Under the pieces are notes generated by a model. It was not told the origin of the DNA, did not search any database, and saw nothing but the letters and a program-made list of their open reading frames with translations. Shown piece after piece: positions 1 through 12,342 of a DNA stretch of 52,490 nucleotides. Made by a program: the position numbers and the translations under genes. This stretch comes from Acidobacteriota bacterium (lineage in GTDB: Bacteria > Acidobacteriota > Terriglobia > Terriglobales > Acidobacteriaceae), in contig JARLGI010000112.1 in assembly GCA_031296115.1 (NCBI GenBank), positions 1 to 52,490 on the forward strand, given 5' to 3'. Each line of letters starts with the position of its first letter. Position 1 is the stretch's first letter.

Positions 1-185
1 ATTAGACGCGAGCCTGGGTCGAAGATGGCGAGTTTTCAACGAGAGCGAAATGGCGCGCTCTTCGGAGGGCCGGGAGTAGTGTGCTCAAGAAAGCTCTTGA
101 CACTCACAACATTGTTAGAGATGGACGTAAAACGCCCAACCGGTGTTGTTGAAGAACTCCACCAAGTCGCGGCCACAACGACGGA

Positions 186-542
186 ATGCCGACTACTCAC
201 TGGCACGAAGTCGATGGACCGCTGACCAGCCGGCAACGCAAAATAATTCCCCACGCATTGCGCGAGAGCGACCGCAACTCACCGCTGCTCTGGCTGAAGC
301 TGCTCGAACCGGGGACGGACAAAGTCATCAGGTGCAGAGGACGGTATGACCACATCAGAGCATCGTGGATTGTCCAGGAGACCCCAGCAGAGAAGAATAG
401 CGTTTGCGGACTGCTCGTGGGGGCTTTGGCTTTTCGGCTCAACCCCTCTTACGAGCACCAGAACCAGACCGGCAACATCCCCAACCAGTGCGAGCACTTG
501 AAAATTAGGAGGGAGCTAGGCATGATGCTGTCCGAGAGTTAG
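186..542 (+). CDS. Hypothetical protein, weakly supported
   Basis: The reading frame encodes 118 residues that I do not recognise. Third codon positions are mostly G or C, as expected for coding DNA here. The stop lies 9 bases before the next start, which fits an operon-like spacing with the following gene. Against it, no ribosome binding site precedes the ATG, there is no signal peptide or membrane segment, and overlapping frames on both strands are also open. It could be the tail of a decayed gene at the edge of the accessory patch. No function is proposed. Confidence 0.3.
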   Translation: MPTTHWHEVDGPLTSRQRKIIPHALRESDRNSPLLWLKLLEPGTDKVIRCRGRYDHIRASWIVQETPAEKNSVCGLLVGALAFRLNPSYEHQNQTGNIPNQCEHLKIRRELGMMLSES

Positions 543-551
543 GAGGTTAGC

Positions 552-848
552 ATGTATGGAGAGTTGAGTCTTCAGCCCGGTCTCGTGCGAATTCTAAAGA
601 GCATCGATGCCGTTGCCCAAACCGGCAAAGAAGCTGGGACGCCCACGGAAGTCCAAATCCATCTCACTAGCTTGATGCACGTTGCCGCGCTCAGTGTATC
701 GGCCCTCTCCGGTTTACCAAAATGCCAGCTCGCATCACCTCACAAGGACATTCAGACCGGATTCGATGCACACGGAAATCTTCGCCTCGAGTGCCTCCAT
801 AGCCCCATGCATTGCTGGGATCTGAATGGCCACCAGGGTCCCTGCTGA
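552..848 (+). CDS. Small hypothetical protein
   Basis: A 98-residue protein with no domain I recognise. The start is well supported: a strong AGGAGG-type ribosome binding site lies just upstream of the ATG. The C-terminal part contains cysteines and histidines (an LECLHSPMHCW segment) that might bind a metal, but the spacing matches no known motif. It ends 7 bases before the next gene, a small membrane protein, so the two are probably co-transcribed. It lies in a region with integrase and tRNA remnants, so it may have been acquired horizontally. Confidence 0.5.
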   Translation: MYGELSLQPGLVRILKSIDAVAQTGKEAGTPTEVQIHLTSLMHVAALSVSALSGLPKCQLASPHKDIQTGFDAHGNLRLECLHSPMHCWDLNGHQGPC

Positions 849-855
849 GAGCTGA

Positions 856-1362
856 ATGATGATCGAGGGCGTCTGGATTTCCGGCGTGGTTGTGCTGGGC
901 ATCGTGTTTCTCTCCTGGTTGCTCATGCGAACTCTTTGGCTTCCCCGGGTCGGTTGCTGGCTCTTCTACCTCTCCACTCTCGCAGGGTTGTTCTTAATTC
1001 TGGTGTCGGGCTTGGCGTTCGTTGGGATTGCAGCCCTGATTCAGCACTTTGCAAAGGACGGAGCTCAAAAGAGTTTGGTGCTCAGCGGTACCGCGGTGCT
1101 GCTGATGTTCCTGGGGAAGTGGTTTCTGAAAGCGCGCAATAGGCGGCCATTCCAAGCGGTCATGCGCTGGTTCCTCCGCCACAGTTTCCAAAAACGGGTG
1201 GGCGCGACGCTTCCGCCTTATGCGGTAAACGACCCGCGTAGATTAGCCTTTCGAGCAGTTCTTGATGAGAGCTATGGAGGTGACCCGAATTACGGATCCG
1301 TCGAGGGCTGGGGGGTGAAGGCTTGCTGCAAACGGCTGATGCGGATCAAGCATAACCGGTGA
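856..1362 (+). CDS. Small integral membrane protein, unknown function
   Basis: 168 residues. The first half has about three hydrophobic segments (roughly residues 5-25, 33-60 and 73-92), followed by a basic, soluble C-terminal tail of about 75 residues with many Arg and Lys. The topology suggests an inner-membrane protein with a cytoplasmic tail. It follows the preceding small ORF by 7 bases, and a weak GAGAG-type site precedes the tandem ATG codons. I recognise no family motif. It is the last gene before a long non-coding stretch with a tRNA-like remnant. Confidence 0.55.
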   Translation: MMIEGVWISGVVVLGIVFLSWLLMRTLWLPRVGCWLFYLSTLAGLFLILVSGLAFVGIAALIQHFAKDGAQKSLVLSGTAVLLMFLGKWFLKARNRRPFQAVMRWFLRHSFQKRVGATLPPYAVNDPRRLAFRAVLDESYGGDPNYGSVEGWGVKACCKRLMRIKHNR

Positions 1363-1411
1363 CTGCCTCCTGCAATACCGGATCGCCCCACAAGCTCGGA
1401 CCGTGGCATTT

Positions 1412-1480
1412 TGGCTGCCCCCCAGGGATTCGAACCGCGTAAACGTTGCAGTTTAAACCAATTGGCGAATGCGGATGGCA
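1412..1480 (-). pseudogene. Degenerate tRNA-like sequence
   Basis: Read on the minus strand, the 3' end is tRNA-like. A TTCGAAT T-loop sits in a T-stem with 4 of 5 pairs, followed by an acceptor strand GGGGGCA, a discriminator G and an encoded CCA. The 5' end TGCCATC pairs with that acceptor strand at 6 of 7 positions. A GG pair typical of a D-loop is visible. The element is about 7 bases short overall and the anticodon arm cannot be folded, so it is probably a tRNA pseudogene or an att-site remnant. The G73 and TGCC..GGCA ends resemble tRNA-Gln, but identity is uncertain. Confidence 0.5.
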
Positions 1481-2115
1481 ACCAAAGATGCCAATTGCAG
1501 CCCGTTGCAGCCGTTAATGGAGTATGTGGACGGTTGGACGGAGCGACATTATCACGCCGAAAACGGGGAGGGGACTTCCCGGAATGGGTTTTGGAACTGG
1601 CTGACGTTTGGGTTATGAGGGCAATGTAACCCGCCACACCAACCAACTCCAACCGACTAAGCCCAACAAAACTATTGAAAACACTGCCTGCAAGTTGGTT
1701 CCTGTTGGCTGGTTTCGGTTGCAGTTCCCGCAGAGTTCCCGCACAGGATTCCAGCTAGCGTGGAGCTTGCAGCGTAAGTGGTCAGACCTGTTGCAGGAGT
1801 TTCCGCACCGCGATTACGTACGAGATGCTGGATCGCACATTTACGACGGGGGATAGATGGCAGCGGAGGCTTAAATGGGTGGGGAAGGGGCCGGAAAAAC
1901 GGCGTCACAACTTCGGGGTCGCGGTGTTACTCCAAACATATTGTGCCTCATTGGAGCCGCCCATCCAGACCCCTCCGGACTGGGCTTCCACCGGTACATG
2001 CGCCGGACCCACGTCAAATGCGGGACTAAGCTGGGTCGGGGGTCCGGGTTGGGGCGGGGGCAACTAAAATGCGAGTTTCGGGTTAATCGTTGGGTGCTCG
2101 CACGGGAGGTTCTTC
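1481..2115. other. Non-coding stretch with no recognisable gene
   Basis: About 630 bases between the tRNA-like remnant and the secreted Q-rich protein. The short open frames on both strands have no ribosome binding sites, no recognisable motifs and no plausible composition. The end of the stretch carries a GGGAGG ribosome binding site for the next gene. I see no tandem repeat, CRISPR array or intact mobile gene here. Confidence 0.5.
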
Positions 2116-2739
2116 ATGCGGACGCGCATCGCCACCATAGTTTCGCTCGGTCTTCTTGTGTCAGGTCTCTCCGTAGCAAAAGACAAGAAGAAAGCGATTC
2201 TGCCTGATTATGTGCTGCAGGCGCACACCGTCGCCGTGATCGTCGATCCGGACGCGCCGGTTTCGGCAGTGCATCCGAACGACAATAAGCAGGCTGCCGA
2301 CAGCGTCGAGAAAGCTTTCATGACCTGGGGACGCTACCAGCCTGTGATCGACGTACGCTCGGCTGACCTCGTGATTCTGATTCGCAAGGGCAGGGCCCCG
2401 GGCCCGGTTATCGGAGGAGTGGGCAATGGCAACGATCGCCCCGTGATCATTCAGCAACCCACCGACAGCCAGACGCGAGTGGGTGGGCAATGGGGCACGC
2501 CGCCTCCGATCTCGCAGCAGCAGCAGCAACAACAACAGCAGCAGACGGGACCTAGGCCCGGTATGGAAGCCGGCTCTCCCGAGGACGTGTTCGAAGTCTA
2601 TCGCGGACAAACAAAGTATCCGCTGGACGGAGCCCCGGTTTGGCGTTACATGGGTAAAGATGCTTTGAATGCTCCTGATGTCGTGGCCGTTGAGGAGTTT
2701 GAGAAGGTGGTGATACAGAGCGAGAAGGCGAAGAATTGA
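2116..2739 (+). CDS. Secreted protein with polyglutamine tract, unknown function
   Basis: 207 residues. It starts with a classical signal peptide (Arg residues, then a hydrophobic segment at about 6-20 ending near a Val-Ala-Lys site), so it is exported. The central region contains a run of 10 glutamines encoded by mixed CAG and CAA codons, next to a Pro/Gly-rich linker. The flanking parts look like two small folded segments. A GGGAGG ribosome binding site supports the start. I recall similar secreted proteins in Acidobacteriota, but no enzymatic family is recognised. Confidence 0.75.
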   Translation: MRTRIATIVSLGLLVSGLSVAKDKKKAILPDYVLQAHTVAVIVDPDAPVSAVHPNDNKQAADSVEKAFMTWGRYQPVIDVRSADLVILIRKGRAPGPVIGGVGNGNDRPVIIQQPTDSQTRVGGQWGTPPPISQQQQQQQQQQTGPRPGMEAGSPEDVFEVYRGQTKYPLDGAPVWRYMGKDALNAPDVVAVEEFEKVVIQSEKAKN

Positions 2740-2751
2740 GACGCGAGCCCT

Positions 2752-3348
2752 TTGGGTGCGCGGGGGGGCGCGGGCGTGCGGAACCGGAGGCGGGTTCGGC
2801 CGGGACGAAAACGATCCGAAGGAGTGGACATGTCCAAGGACCTGCGAAGGGCTTTGATTGAATTGAGGGACAAGCGATTGCTCGAAGCATTCATGAAAGG
2901 GACAAACGACATCTCCGATGAGCTAGTCTTCCCGTCACCGGACGGCTGCATACTCGATCCCGACAACCTGTATCACCGCTACTTTCTTCCGGTGTTGGCG
3001 AAGGCTGGGATTCGCAGGATCCGTCTCCACGACCTGCGTCACACGTTCGGGTCGCTGCTGATTCAGGCCGGCGCGTCGATTGTGTATGTGAAGGAGCAGA
3101 TGGGCCACGGCATTCAGATCACGGTAGACACATACGGTCATCTCATTCCAGGAGCGAACGTGTCTTTTGTCGATCGCCTTGACACCGTTCGGGAAGGGAA
3201 AGCGCCAACAACCCCGCAACAATCCGCAACCCAGACGCAACCTGCGCTTGATGATGAAACACGAATTCCCGCGGAAGTTGTTGATTTGATTGGTGGCGGC
3301 GGCTGGACTCGAACCAGCGACCTACGGATTATGAGACCGTCGCTCTAA
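2752..3348 (+). pseudogene. Tyrosine recombinase/integrase, N-terminally truncated
   Basis: From about residue 26 the frame matches the C-terminal catalytic half of phage-type tyrosine integrases: an HDLRHTF box, a GH further on, and the TVDTYGHL nucleophile tyrosine. The SAM-like N-terminal DNA-binding domain, the first catalytic arginine and the beta-hairpin lysine are missing, so recombination activity is not expected. The frame reads through the adjacent tRNA-Met on the opposite strand; the last ~18 codons are antisense tRNA, not protein. An integrase abutting a tRNA 3' end is typical of an integrated element, here reduced to a remnant. Confidence 0.75.
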
Positions 3349-3367
3349 CCACCTGAGCTACACCGCC
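3291..3367 (-). tRNA. tRNA-Met (CAT)
   Basis: The minus strand folds into a full cloverleaf. The acceptor GGCGGTG pairs with CGCCGCC (one G-U). There is a D-arm with GGTGG in the loop, an anticodon loop CTCATAA with anticodon CAT, and a perfect T-stem GCTGG/CCAGC around TTCGAGT. The discriminator is A and CCA is encoded (77 bases). The general pattern fits elongator tRNA-Met; a tRNA-Ile2 whose C34 is modified cannot be fully excluded. The 3' end overlaps the tail of the integrase remnant, the usual attachment arrangement. Confidence 0.9.
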
Positions 3368-3538
3368 GAACGGGCCGAACGCGGCATTGCCGCGAGTCCG
3401 CGCAAAAAAGCTGCGCTCGCTCATACAAAAGGCCGGACGTGACCTCGTCCAGCCCACTACTGATTCTAGAAGTGCGCTTGCACGCTGTCAAACTGAAACC
3501 TCGGCGCACGCCTAACCTCGACACGAGGCTTCCAGAAC

Positions 3539-3805
3539 CTACTTCAAGTAAGCCCTAACGATTTCAATCAAGTCCTCGGTCACTTCCGGCGACGGACGGG
3601 CCTTGGCGATATGGTCGCGAATGTGGCCTTCCAGCACTTCTGCCATAAGGCTGTTGATAGCGCCGCGGCAAGCCGCCAACAGTTGCAGCGTGTCAGCACA
3701 CTCCTCATGCTCATTAGCCAGGGTGCGTTCCACCGCCGTTACCTGTCCTTTGATTCGCTTCACACGGCTCAAAAGCCCGGCGCGTTTCATAGCAGTCTGT
3801 TTCAC
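3539..3805 (-). CDS. CsoR/RcnR/FrmR-family metal-sensing repressor
   Basis: 88 residues, the normal size for this all-helical tetrameric repressor family. The sequence is close to FrmR/RcnR: an RVKRIKGQ helix, LMAEVLEGHI and a VRAYLK end. Candidate ligands are Cys36, His61 and His65; Cys-His-His is the RcnR (nickel/cobalt) set rather than the Cys-His-Cys copper set of CsoR. Formaldehyde sensing as in FrmR is the alternative. The start is GTG with a GGAG ribosome binding site 7 bases upstream. A palindromic operator overlaps its own -10 box, so it is probably autorepressed. No metal exporter lies next to it. Confidence 0.85.
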   Translation of the reverse strand: MKQTAMKRAGLLSRVKRIKGQVTAVERTLANEHEECADTLQLLAACRGAINSLMAEVLEGHIRDHIAKARPSPEVTEDLIEIVRAYLK

Positions 3806-3841
3806 AAAGTCTCCACGGTGTTATCGGCACGGAAACGTTAT

Positions 3842-3865
3842 TATACTATACCCCGGTATGATATA
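3842..3865. promoter_or_regulatory. CsoR/RcnR-type operator overlapping the promoter
   Basis: An imperfect 24-bp dyad, TATACTATACC, CC, GGTATGATATA, matches at 9 of 11 arm positions, with a perfect ATACC..GGTAT core. AT-rich arms flanking a C/G-run core are the known form of FrmR/RcnR-type operators. On the minus strand a TATAAT box lies inside or beside the dyad at 3840-3845, in place for the repressor gene, so binding would block it. The operator could also act on rightward transcription towards the porin gene. Confidence 0.7.
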
Positions 3866-4055
3866 AAGAAGAAGTGAATCATGCAAGCCTTAAATCTGTG
3901 GTGATCGCCACCCAATTCGGACGGGCGAACTTGTAACCTCTTTGTAATACGGGGGTGCGAGACTGCGAGATTACGTGATTCGGCACGCATGTACCTGCGC
4001 ACACAAGGGCATTCACGCGGCCCAGGCGTCAGCCGAAAGTTGATGGGGAAGATAA

Positions 4056-5519
4056 ATGTTGAGCGAGCGATTTGTCCCCAGATCGAAGGGAGAAAGAGGC
4101 CTTCCGGATGGGGGGAAGCGCGCCAGGCTGTGGACGATCCTGGCGGTCTGTATAGCGGCGACCATGGTCCCTCCCTTCGCTCGCGGCCAAGATCCTGGTA
4201 GCGTGGCTTCGGAAAGCGCCGATCCGCAAGTGGCTGACGAAACCATACAAACCATGTTCCCTCATTTCAAGGAGGGACGCTTCTGGATCTCAGGCCAGGC
4301 TAATTTCATCTACCAGACGCATCCGCCGTTCTATGCCAAGTATTCAGGCACCAATAGTTTGCAACCCTACTATGAGAAGGCCACTTCCCGTGTGCTGACG
4401 CTGTACACCGGGTTCGAAATCACAAAATCGATCGAGGTCCTGGTTGACATCGAGGAAACCGGGGGCAAGGGGTTGAGCCAGGCGCTGGGCCTGGCGGGCT
4501 TCACGAATCTTGACGTGGTGAGGAACCCGTCGTTAGGCCAGGCCCCGTACCTGGCCCGGGCGATGTACCACCAGGTATTTGCGCTGAGTCACGAGAAGAT
4601 TGAGAACGCTCGCGGACCACTTTCGACCTTTACGGAGTTGCCTGCCCGCCGCCTCGAATTGCGCTTTGGCAAGTTCGGCATGGCTGACTTCTTCGACGTG
4701 AACTCCGTCGGCGGCGACAGTCATTTGCAGTTCATGAACTGGGCCATCGACCAGAACGGAGGGTATGACTACGCGGCTGACACGCGCGGTTATACCTACG
4801 GGGTCATCCTCGAATATCAGAGCCCGAAGTGGGGATTGCGCTTTGCTGAGGCGCTGTTGCCGACGGTTGCGAACGGACCTGATTTAGTTTGGAATCTGCG
4901 CAATGCCAACGCCTCGAATGTCGAATTCGAACTGCACCGCGGGTTCCTGCGCAAGAAGGACGGAATTATCCGTTTGCTGTCATATGTCAACAACGCCAAC
5001 ATGGGCATCTACCAGGTCGCCAACGAACAGTACCTTGAGGGGAAGGTTCCGACGCCGGACATCACCAACCATCCCCGGCGGGTGACGACGAAGTACGGAT
5101 TTGGGGTCAACTTCGAGCAGGTTTTGACAAAGAACATCGTCGCGTACGGACGTTTTGGATGGAACAACGGCAAGACCGAATCCTGGGCCTACACCGAAGT
5201 CGACCAGACCTTTCAGTTTGGCGCCGGCTTTGCGGGACGCATGTGGAAGAGAAAGTATGATCGCGCGGGAATTGCTTTTGTGTCCAACGGCATTTCCAGC
5301 GAGCACGCCCGGTACCTCTCTTACGGCGGACTTGGCTTCATCCTCGGGGATGGAGGGCTGACATACGGCCGCGAGAATATTCTCGAGAGCTATTACACGG
5401 CCCACGCATGGCGTGGAATCTACCTTGGGCCAAGCTTACAGTACATCGTTCATCCTGGATATAACCAGGTTCGCGGGCCGGTCACCGTTCCGTCGTTCCG
5501 ACTGCATGTGGAGTTCTGA
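4056..5519 (+). CDS. Outer-membrane porin, OprB-like carbohydrate porin family
   Basis: 487 residues. A hydrophobic signal segment at about 25-44, ending in an ARGQ cleavage region, follows a basic N-terminus. The rest alternates short beta-strand-like stretches rich in Tyr, Phe and Gly and ends in Phe (HVEF), the usual terminal residue of BAM-assembled barrels. Segments such as YDYAADTRGYTYG and the HQVF region recall carbohydrate-selective OprB-type porins in Acidobacteriota. The substrate is not evident; the neighbouring pstS remnant would also allow anion selectivity. A GGGGAAG ribosome binding site precedes the ATG. It lies downstream of the CsoR-type operator, about 190 bases away. Confidence 0.7.
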   Translation: MLSERFVPRSKGERGLPDGGKRARLWTILAVCIAATMVPPFARGQDPGSVASESADPQVADETIQTMFPHFKEGRFWISGQANFIYQTHPPFYAKYSGTNSLQPYYEKATSRVLTLYTGFEITKSIEVLVDIEETGGKGLSQALGLAGFTNLDVVRNPSLGQAPYLARAMYHQVFALSHEKIENARGPLSTFTELPARRLELRFGKFGMADFFDVNSVGGDSHLQFMNWAIDQNGGYDYAADTRGYTYGVILEYQSPKWGLRFAEALLPTVANGPDLVWNLRNANASNVEFELHRGFLRKKDGIIRLLSYVNNANMGIYQVANEQYLEGKVPTPDITNHPRRVTTKYGFGVNFEQVLTKNIVAYGRFGWNNGKTESWAYTEVDQTFQFGAGFAGRMWKRKYDRAGIAFVSNGISSEHARYLSYGGLGFILGDGGLTYGRENILESYYTAHAWRGIYLGPSLQYIVHPGYNQVRGPVTVPSFRLHVEF

Positions 5520-5555
5520 ATTCAGAGTAGGCAGTATTGAAAAAGTTGATGATCA

Positions 5556-5763
5556 TGCAGAATCGCTTCAACATGCCGCGTGGTTTGGCAACGAAAACCG
5601 CTTGTTGGATGGTGTTGATTCTAGGGCAGCATCGATTAGCGCCCAAAGCGCCCGTAACTTGACCCGGGTCAAGAAGGTGTTTGTTCCTTCCTTTAGCGAG
5701 GGAAACGGCGCAGCGGAACTCTACCAGAGCCTAGTTAAACAACTTCGGAAGAGCGGGACCTGA
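5556..5763 (+). pseudogene. Remnant of a small secreted protein, frameshifted and truncated
   Basis: An ATG at 5556 opens a signal-peptide-like stretch that hits a stop after about 35 codons. Another frame continues with a coherent LTRVKKVFVPSF...LVKQLRKSGT segment that resembles the start of a secreted acidobacterial family (VKK-x-V followed by an LRKSG end). The frame ends at 5763 and is joined directly to pstS-like sequence in a third frame. This looks like a frameshift plus a deletion that fused two gene fragments. I cannot name the original function. Confidence 0.5.
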
Positions 5764-5765
5764 AG

Positions 5766-6443
5766 GACCTGGGTCAGGACCTCAAGTTCACCCCCGAGGC
5801 GCTCGCCGGCATTTGTCTACGTAAGATCAAGAAGTGGAACGATCCGATAATCAAGGGCACAAACAAAGGCGTAGCGTTACCGGATGCTAGCATCGTCGTC
5901 ATTCATCGCTCTGATGGCAGCGGCACAAGCTATGCCTGGTCGGATTATCTTTCCAAGGTAGGTGCCGAGTGGAAAACTGCAGTGGGTGCTGGCATCAGCC
6001 TAAACTAGCCGGTGGGAATGGGCGTGGAGCGCAACGAAGGCGTTGCCGCCACGGTACAGCGGACTCCGAACTCGATTGGATATGTCGAACTGGATTACGC
6101 CATCCAGCATCGGTTGAGCTTCGGATCAGTTCGGAATGCGGCCGGAGAGTACATCAGGGCCAATCTTGAAAGTGTAACGGCTGCTGCTGTTTCTGCCGCC
6201 GGCAGTTCTGCCTCTCCTTCCTCGATCACCAATGCCCCCGGAAAAGGAGCGTATCCAATCGCGAGCTTTACCTTTCTTCTTTTCCTCCAGCGACTAACTG
6301 ACATGCAAAAGAAAACAGCCCTGTTTGGTCTGCTGCAGTGGGCGCTTACCTCCGGGCAGAAGGAATGTTCGGCATTGGGTTACGCGCCGCTGCCTCATGA
6401 GCTTGCCAACCAGGAGTTGCAGGCGCTGAGCAGCTTCAAGTGA
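5766..6443 (+). pseudogene. pstS: Phosphate ABC transporter substrate-binding protein PstS, decayed
   Basis: The translated frame matches the C-terminal two thirds of PstS: FTPEALAGI, IKKWNDP, a phosphate-binding HRSDGSGT loop, NEGVAATV, NSIGYVEL, and a normal C-terminal helix region. The N-terminal domain with signal peptide and the first phosphate-binding loop is missing. An in-frame TAG at 6006-6008 falls where PstS normally has a Trp before PVG, consistent with a TGG to TAG mutation. No pstC, pstA, pstB or phoU gene is nearby, so the transporter locus is lost here. It is unlikely to make a functional protein. Confidence 0.85.
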
Positions 6444-6572
6444 ATCACCTGCCCCGCCACGGCAACAACCTGAACGACATGGTTGATTGTTGGCACGAGT
6501 GCGTTTTCCTCCGTGACCGATTTGCTGCCACTGCCCGAAAGCCACCACAGAGGCTGGTAAACTGAATAAGCA

Positions 6573-10109
<3,537 letters not shown>

Positions 10110-10143
10110 TAATTTATCCTGCGATTTCATTGTACGAGGTTTC

Positions 10144-11025
10144 ATGAACAAACACGTTTGCAAAGCGGTCTTTCCAGCAGCTGGACTGGGAACGCGCTTC
10201 CTGCCTGCGACCAAGGCGCTGCCTAAGGAAATGATGCCGCTGGTGGACAAGCCCATCATTCAATACGGCGTGGAGGAGGCTCTGGCTTCTGGCTGCGACC
10301 AGATCATCATTGTTACCGGCCGCGGCAAGATAGCTATCGAAGACCACTTCGACGTCAGCTACGAGCTGGAAAAAATGCTCGAGGAGCGCGGCAAGGCCGA
10401 CCTGCTGGCCATTGTTCGCCAGATCTCCGAGATGGTGCACATCGCTTACGTCCGCCAGAAGGAGGCCATGGGCCTGGGCCACGCCGTGCTCATGGCGCGC
10501 GAGCTGGTCGGCGACCAGCCCTTCGCCGTCATCCTTGCCGACGATATCATCGACGCGGAAGTTCCTTGCCTCAAGCAGATGATCGAGGTGTACAACGAAA
10601 CCGGCTGCTCGGTGCTGGCGACGCAGGTGGTCGAGGGCCCCGCGATCTCGTCGTACGGCGTGCTCGATGCCACGACGGTTCCCGGCCAATGGAACGGCCG
10701 CCTCTTCGAGGTGAAGGACCTGGTCGAGAAGCCCAGGCCGCAGGACGCGCCGTCGAACCTGGCCATCATCGGGCGCTACATTCTGACGCCCACTATCTTC
10801 GAAATGCTGGCCTCGACCGAAAAGGGCGCGGGCGGCGAGTTGCAGCTTACCGACGGTCTCAAGCAGTTGCTGAAGAAGGAGAATATCTACGGCTTCACCT
10901 TCCAGGGCAAGCGCCACGACACCGGTGACAAGCTCGGCTTCCTGAAGGCGACCGTCGAGTTCGCCCTCAAACGCGACGACCTGGGCAAAGACTTTCGCGA
11001 GTATCTGAAGACGCTGGAGCTGTAG
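10144..11025 (+). CDS. galU: UTP--glucose-1-phosphate uridylyltransferase GalU
   Basis: 293 residues, the standard bacterial length. It makes UDP-glucose from UTP and glucose-1-phosphate in the cytoplasm, feeding cell-surface polysaccharide and glycolipid synthesis. The nucleotide-binding signature GLGTRFLPATKALPKE is at residues 14-29. Further hallmarks are LVDKPIIQYGVEEA, GLGHAVL, the metal-binding LADDII region and LTDGL near the C-terminus. A GAGG ribosome binding site precedes the ATG. It starts 34 bases after mfd and converges on the dehydrogenase gene. Confidence 0.97.
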   Translation: MNKHVCKAVFPAAGLGTRFLPATKALPKEMMPLVDKPIIQYGVEEALASGCDQIIIVTGRGKIAIEDHFDVSYELEKMLEERGKADLLAIVRQISEMVHIAYVRQKEAMGLGHAVLMARELVGDQPFAVILADDIIDAEVPCLKQMIEVYNETGCSVLATQVVEGPAISSYGVLDATTVPGQWNGRLFEVKDLVEKPRPQDAPSNLAIIGRYILTPTIFEMLASTEKGAGGELQLTDGLKQLLKKENIYGFTFQGKRHDTGDKLGFLKATVEFALKRDDLGKDFREYLKTLEL

Positions 11026-11064
11026 CCGACGCATTGCCGTCAACACACAGCTCCCGTCTAATCC

Positions 11065-12342
11065 TTACGGCCATAATCCGCGCTCGATGGTGGCCTTGGC
11101 CACGCGATCGATGGCGACGATGTACGCCGCTGCGCGGTACGTGCAGTCGTATTTCTTCCTGGTCTCGCACACCTCGCGAAACGCCTTGACCATAACGTGC
11201 TCGAGGCGGCGGTTGACTTCCTCTTCCTCCCAGAAGAGCTGTTGCAGGTCCTGCACCCACTCGAAGTATGAGACGGTGACACCGCCGCCGCTGGCCAGGA
11301 TGTCGGGCAGCACCATGACCTCCTTGCGGATCAGCATCAGGTCGGCTTCGGGCGTGGTCGGGCTGGTTGCCACCTCGGCGATTATCTGCGCCTTGATGTA
11401 GCCGGCGTTCTCGATGGTGATCTGGTTTTCCATGGCGGCCGGAACCAGTATGTCGCACGCCGTCTTCAGCACGTCCGCGCTGGAGATGGGCGTGCATCCC
11501 GGAAACGCTTCTACGCTGCCGGTCTCGGTCTTGAAGCGCAGCAGGGCGGGAATGTCGATGCCATCCTTGTTGACGATGCCGGCCTTGGAGTCGCTGACAG
11601 CGATGACCTTGAGGCCCTCTTTCCACAGCAACTTGGCCATGACGCTGCCGGAATTGCCAAACCCCTGAATGGCCACGGTCGCGTTCGCCAGGTCGAGGCC
11701 TTTCAGCTTGCAGGCTTCGCGCAGCACGAACAAGCATCCGCGCGCGCCGGCTTCGTAGCGCCCGGCCGAGCCGCCGAGATACATCGGTTTACCGGTAACC
11801 ACGGCGGGCGTAGCGTGGCCCGTAGTCATGCTGTAGGTGTCCATGATCCAGGCCATGGTCTGGGCATCGGTGTTGACGTCCGGCGCGGGAATGTCCTGGT
11901 CGGGGCCGATGAGTGCGGCGATCTCGTAGGTATAGCGGCGAGTGAGGCGTTCTAACTCGCCGCGCGACAACTTCTTGGGATCGCAGACGATGCCGCCTGT
12001 GGCGCCGCCGAAGGGAACGTCCACCAGCGCGCACTTCCAGGTCATGACGGCGGCCATGGCCGCGACTTCGTCGAAGGTGACGCTGGGATGGTAGCGGATG
12101 CCCCCTTTGCACGGTCCGCGAACGTTGCTGTGCTGCACACGGATGCCGTCCTAGATGCGGATGGTGCCGTCGTCCATCTTGATGGGCAACGTGAGCGTGA
12201 TGGCGCGGCGCGGACGGCGCATCAATTCGCGCAATCCGGCGTCGAGGTTGAGGTAGTCGGCGGCCGTCTCGAACAGCTCGGCCGCGATGTTCAAGGGGTT
12301 AAGGTCTTCCAAGGCTCGTTTCGGGGAAGCGATCGCTGGCAT
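11065..12342 (-). pseudogene. Glutamate/leucine-type dehydrogenase interrupted by in-frame amber codon
   Basis: The full frame spans 425 codons, the usual length for Glu/Leu/Phe/Val dehydrogenases (reversible NAD(P)-dependent oxidative deamination of an amino acid). The substrate domain shows GPCKGGIRYHP, the catalytic-lysine K-C-A-L-V-D-V-PFGG region, and a Rossmann GFGNSGS near the middle. Codon 64, at 12151-12153, is TAG. It sits between DGTIRI and DGIRVQHS, where relatives usually have an aromatic residue, and the frame is otherwise intact. Possibilities are a recent nonsense mutation, a sequencing error, or readthrough. Downstream initiation at GTG 12138 would yield 357 residues without the N-terminal helix. 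Glutamate dehydrogenase is the likeliest identity. Confidence 0.85.

Noticed and set aside
2517..2547. The polyglutamine CAG/CAA tract as a repeat-expansion system.
   Set aside because: Codons are mixed and the run is short; it is probably a linker in a secreted protein.
3294..3348. C-terminal peptide GGGGWTRTSDLRIMRPSL as part of the integrase.
   Set aside because: It is the antisense of the tRNA-Met gene, a common artefact.
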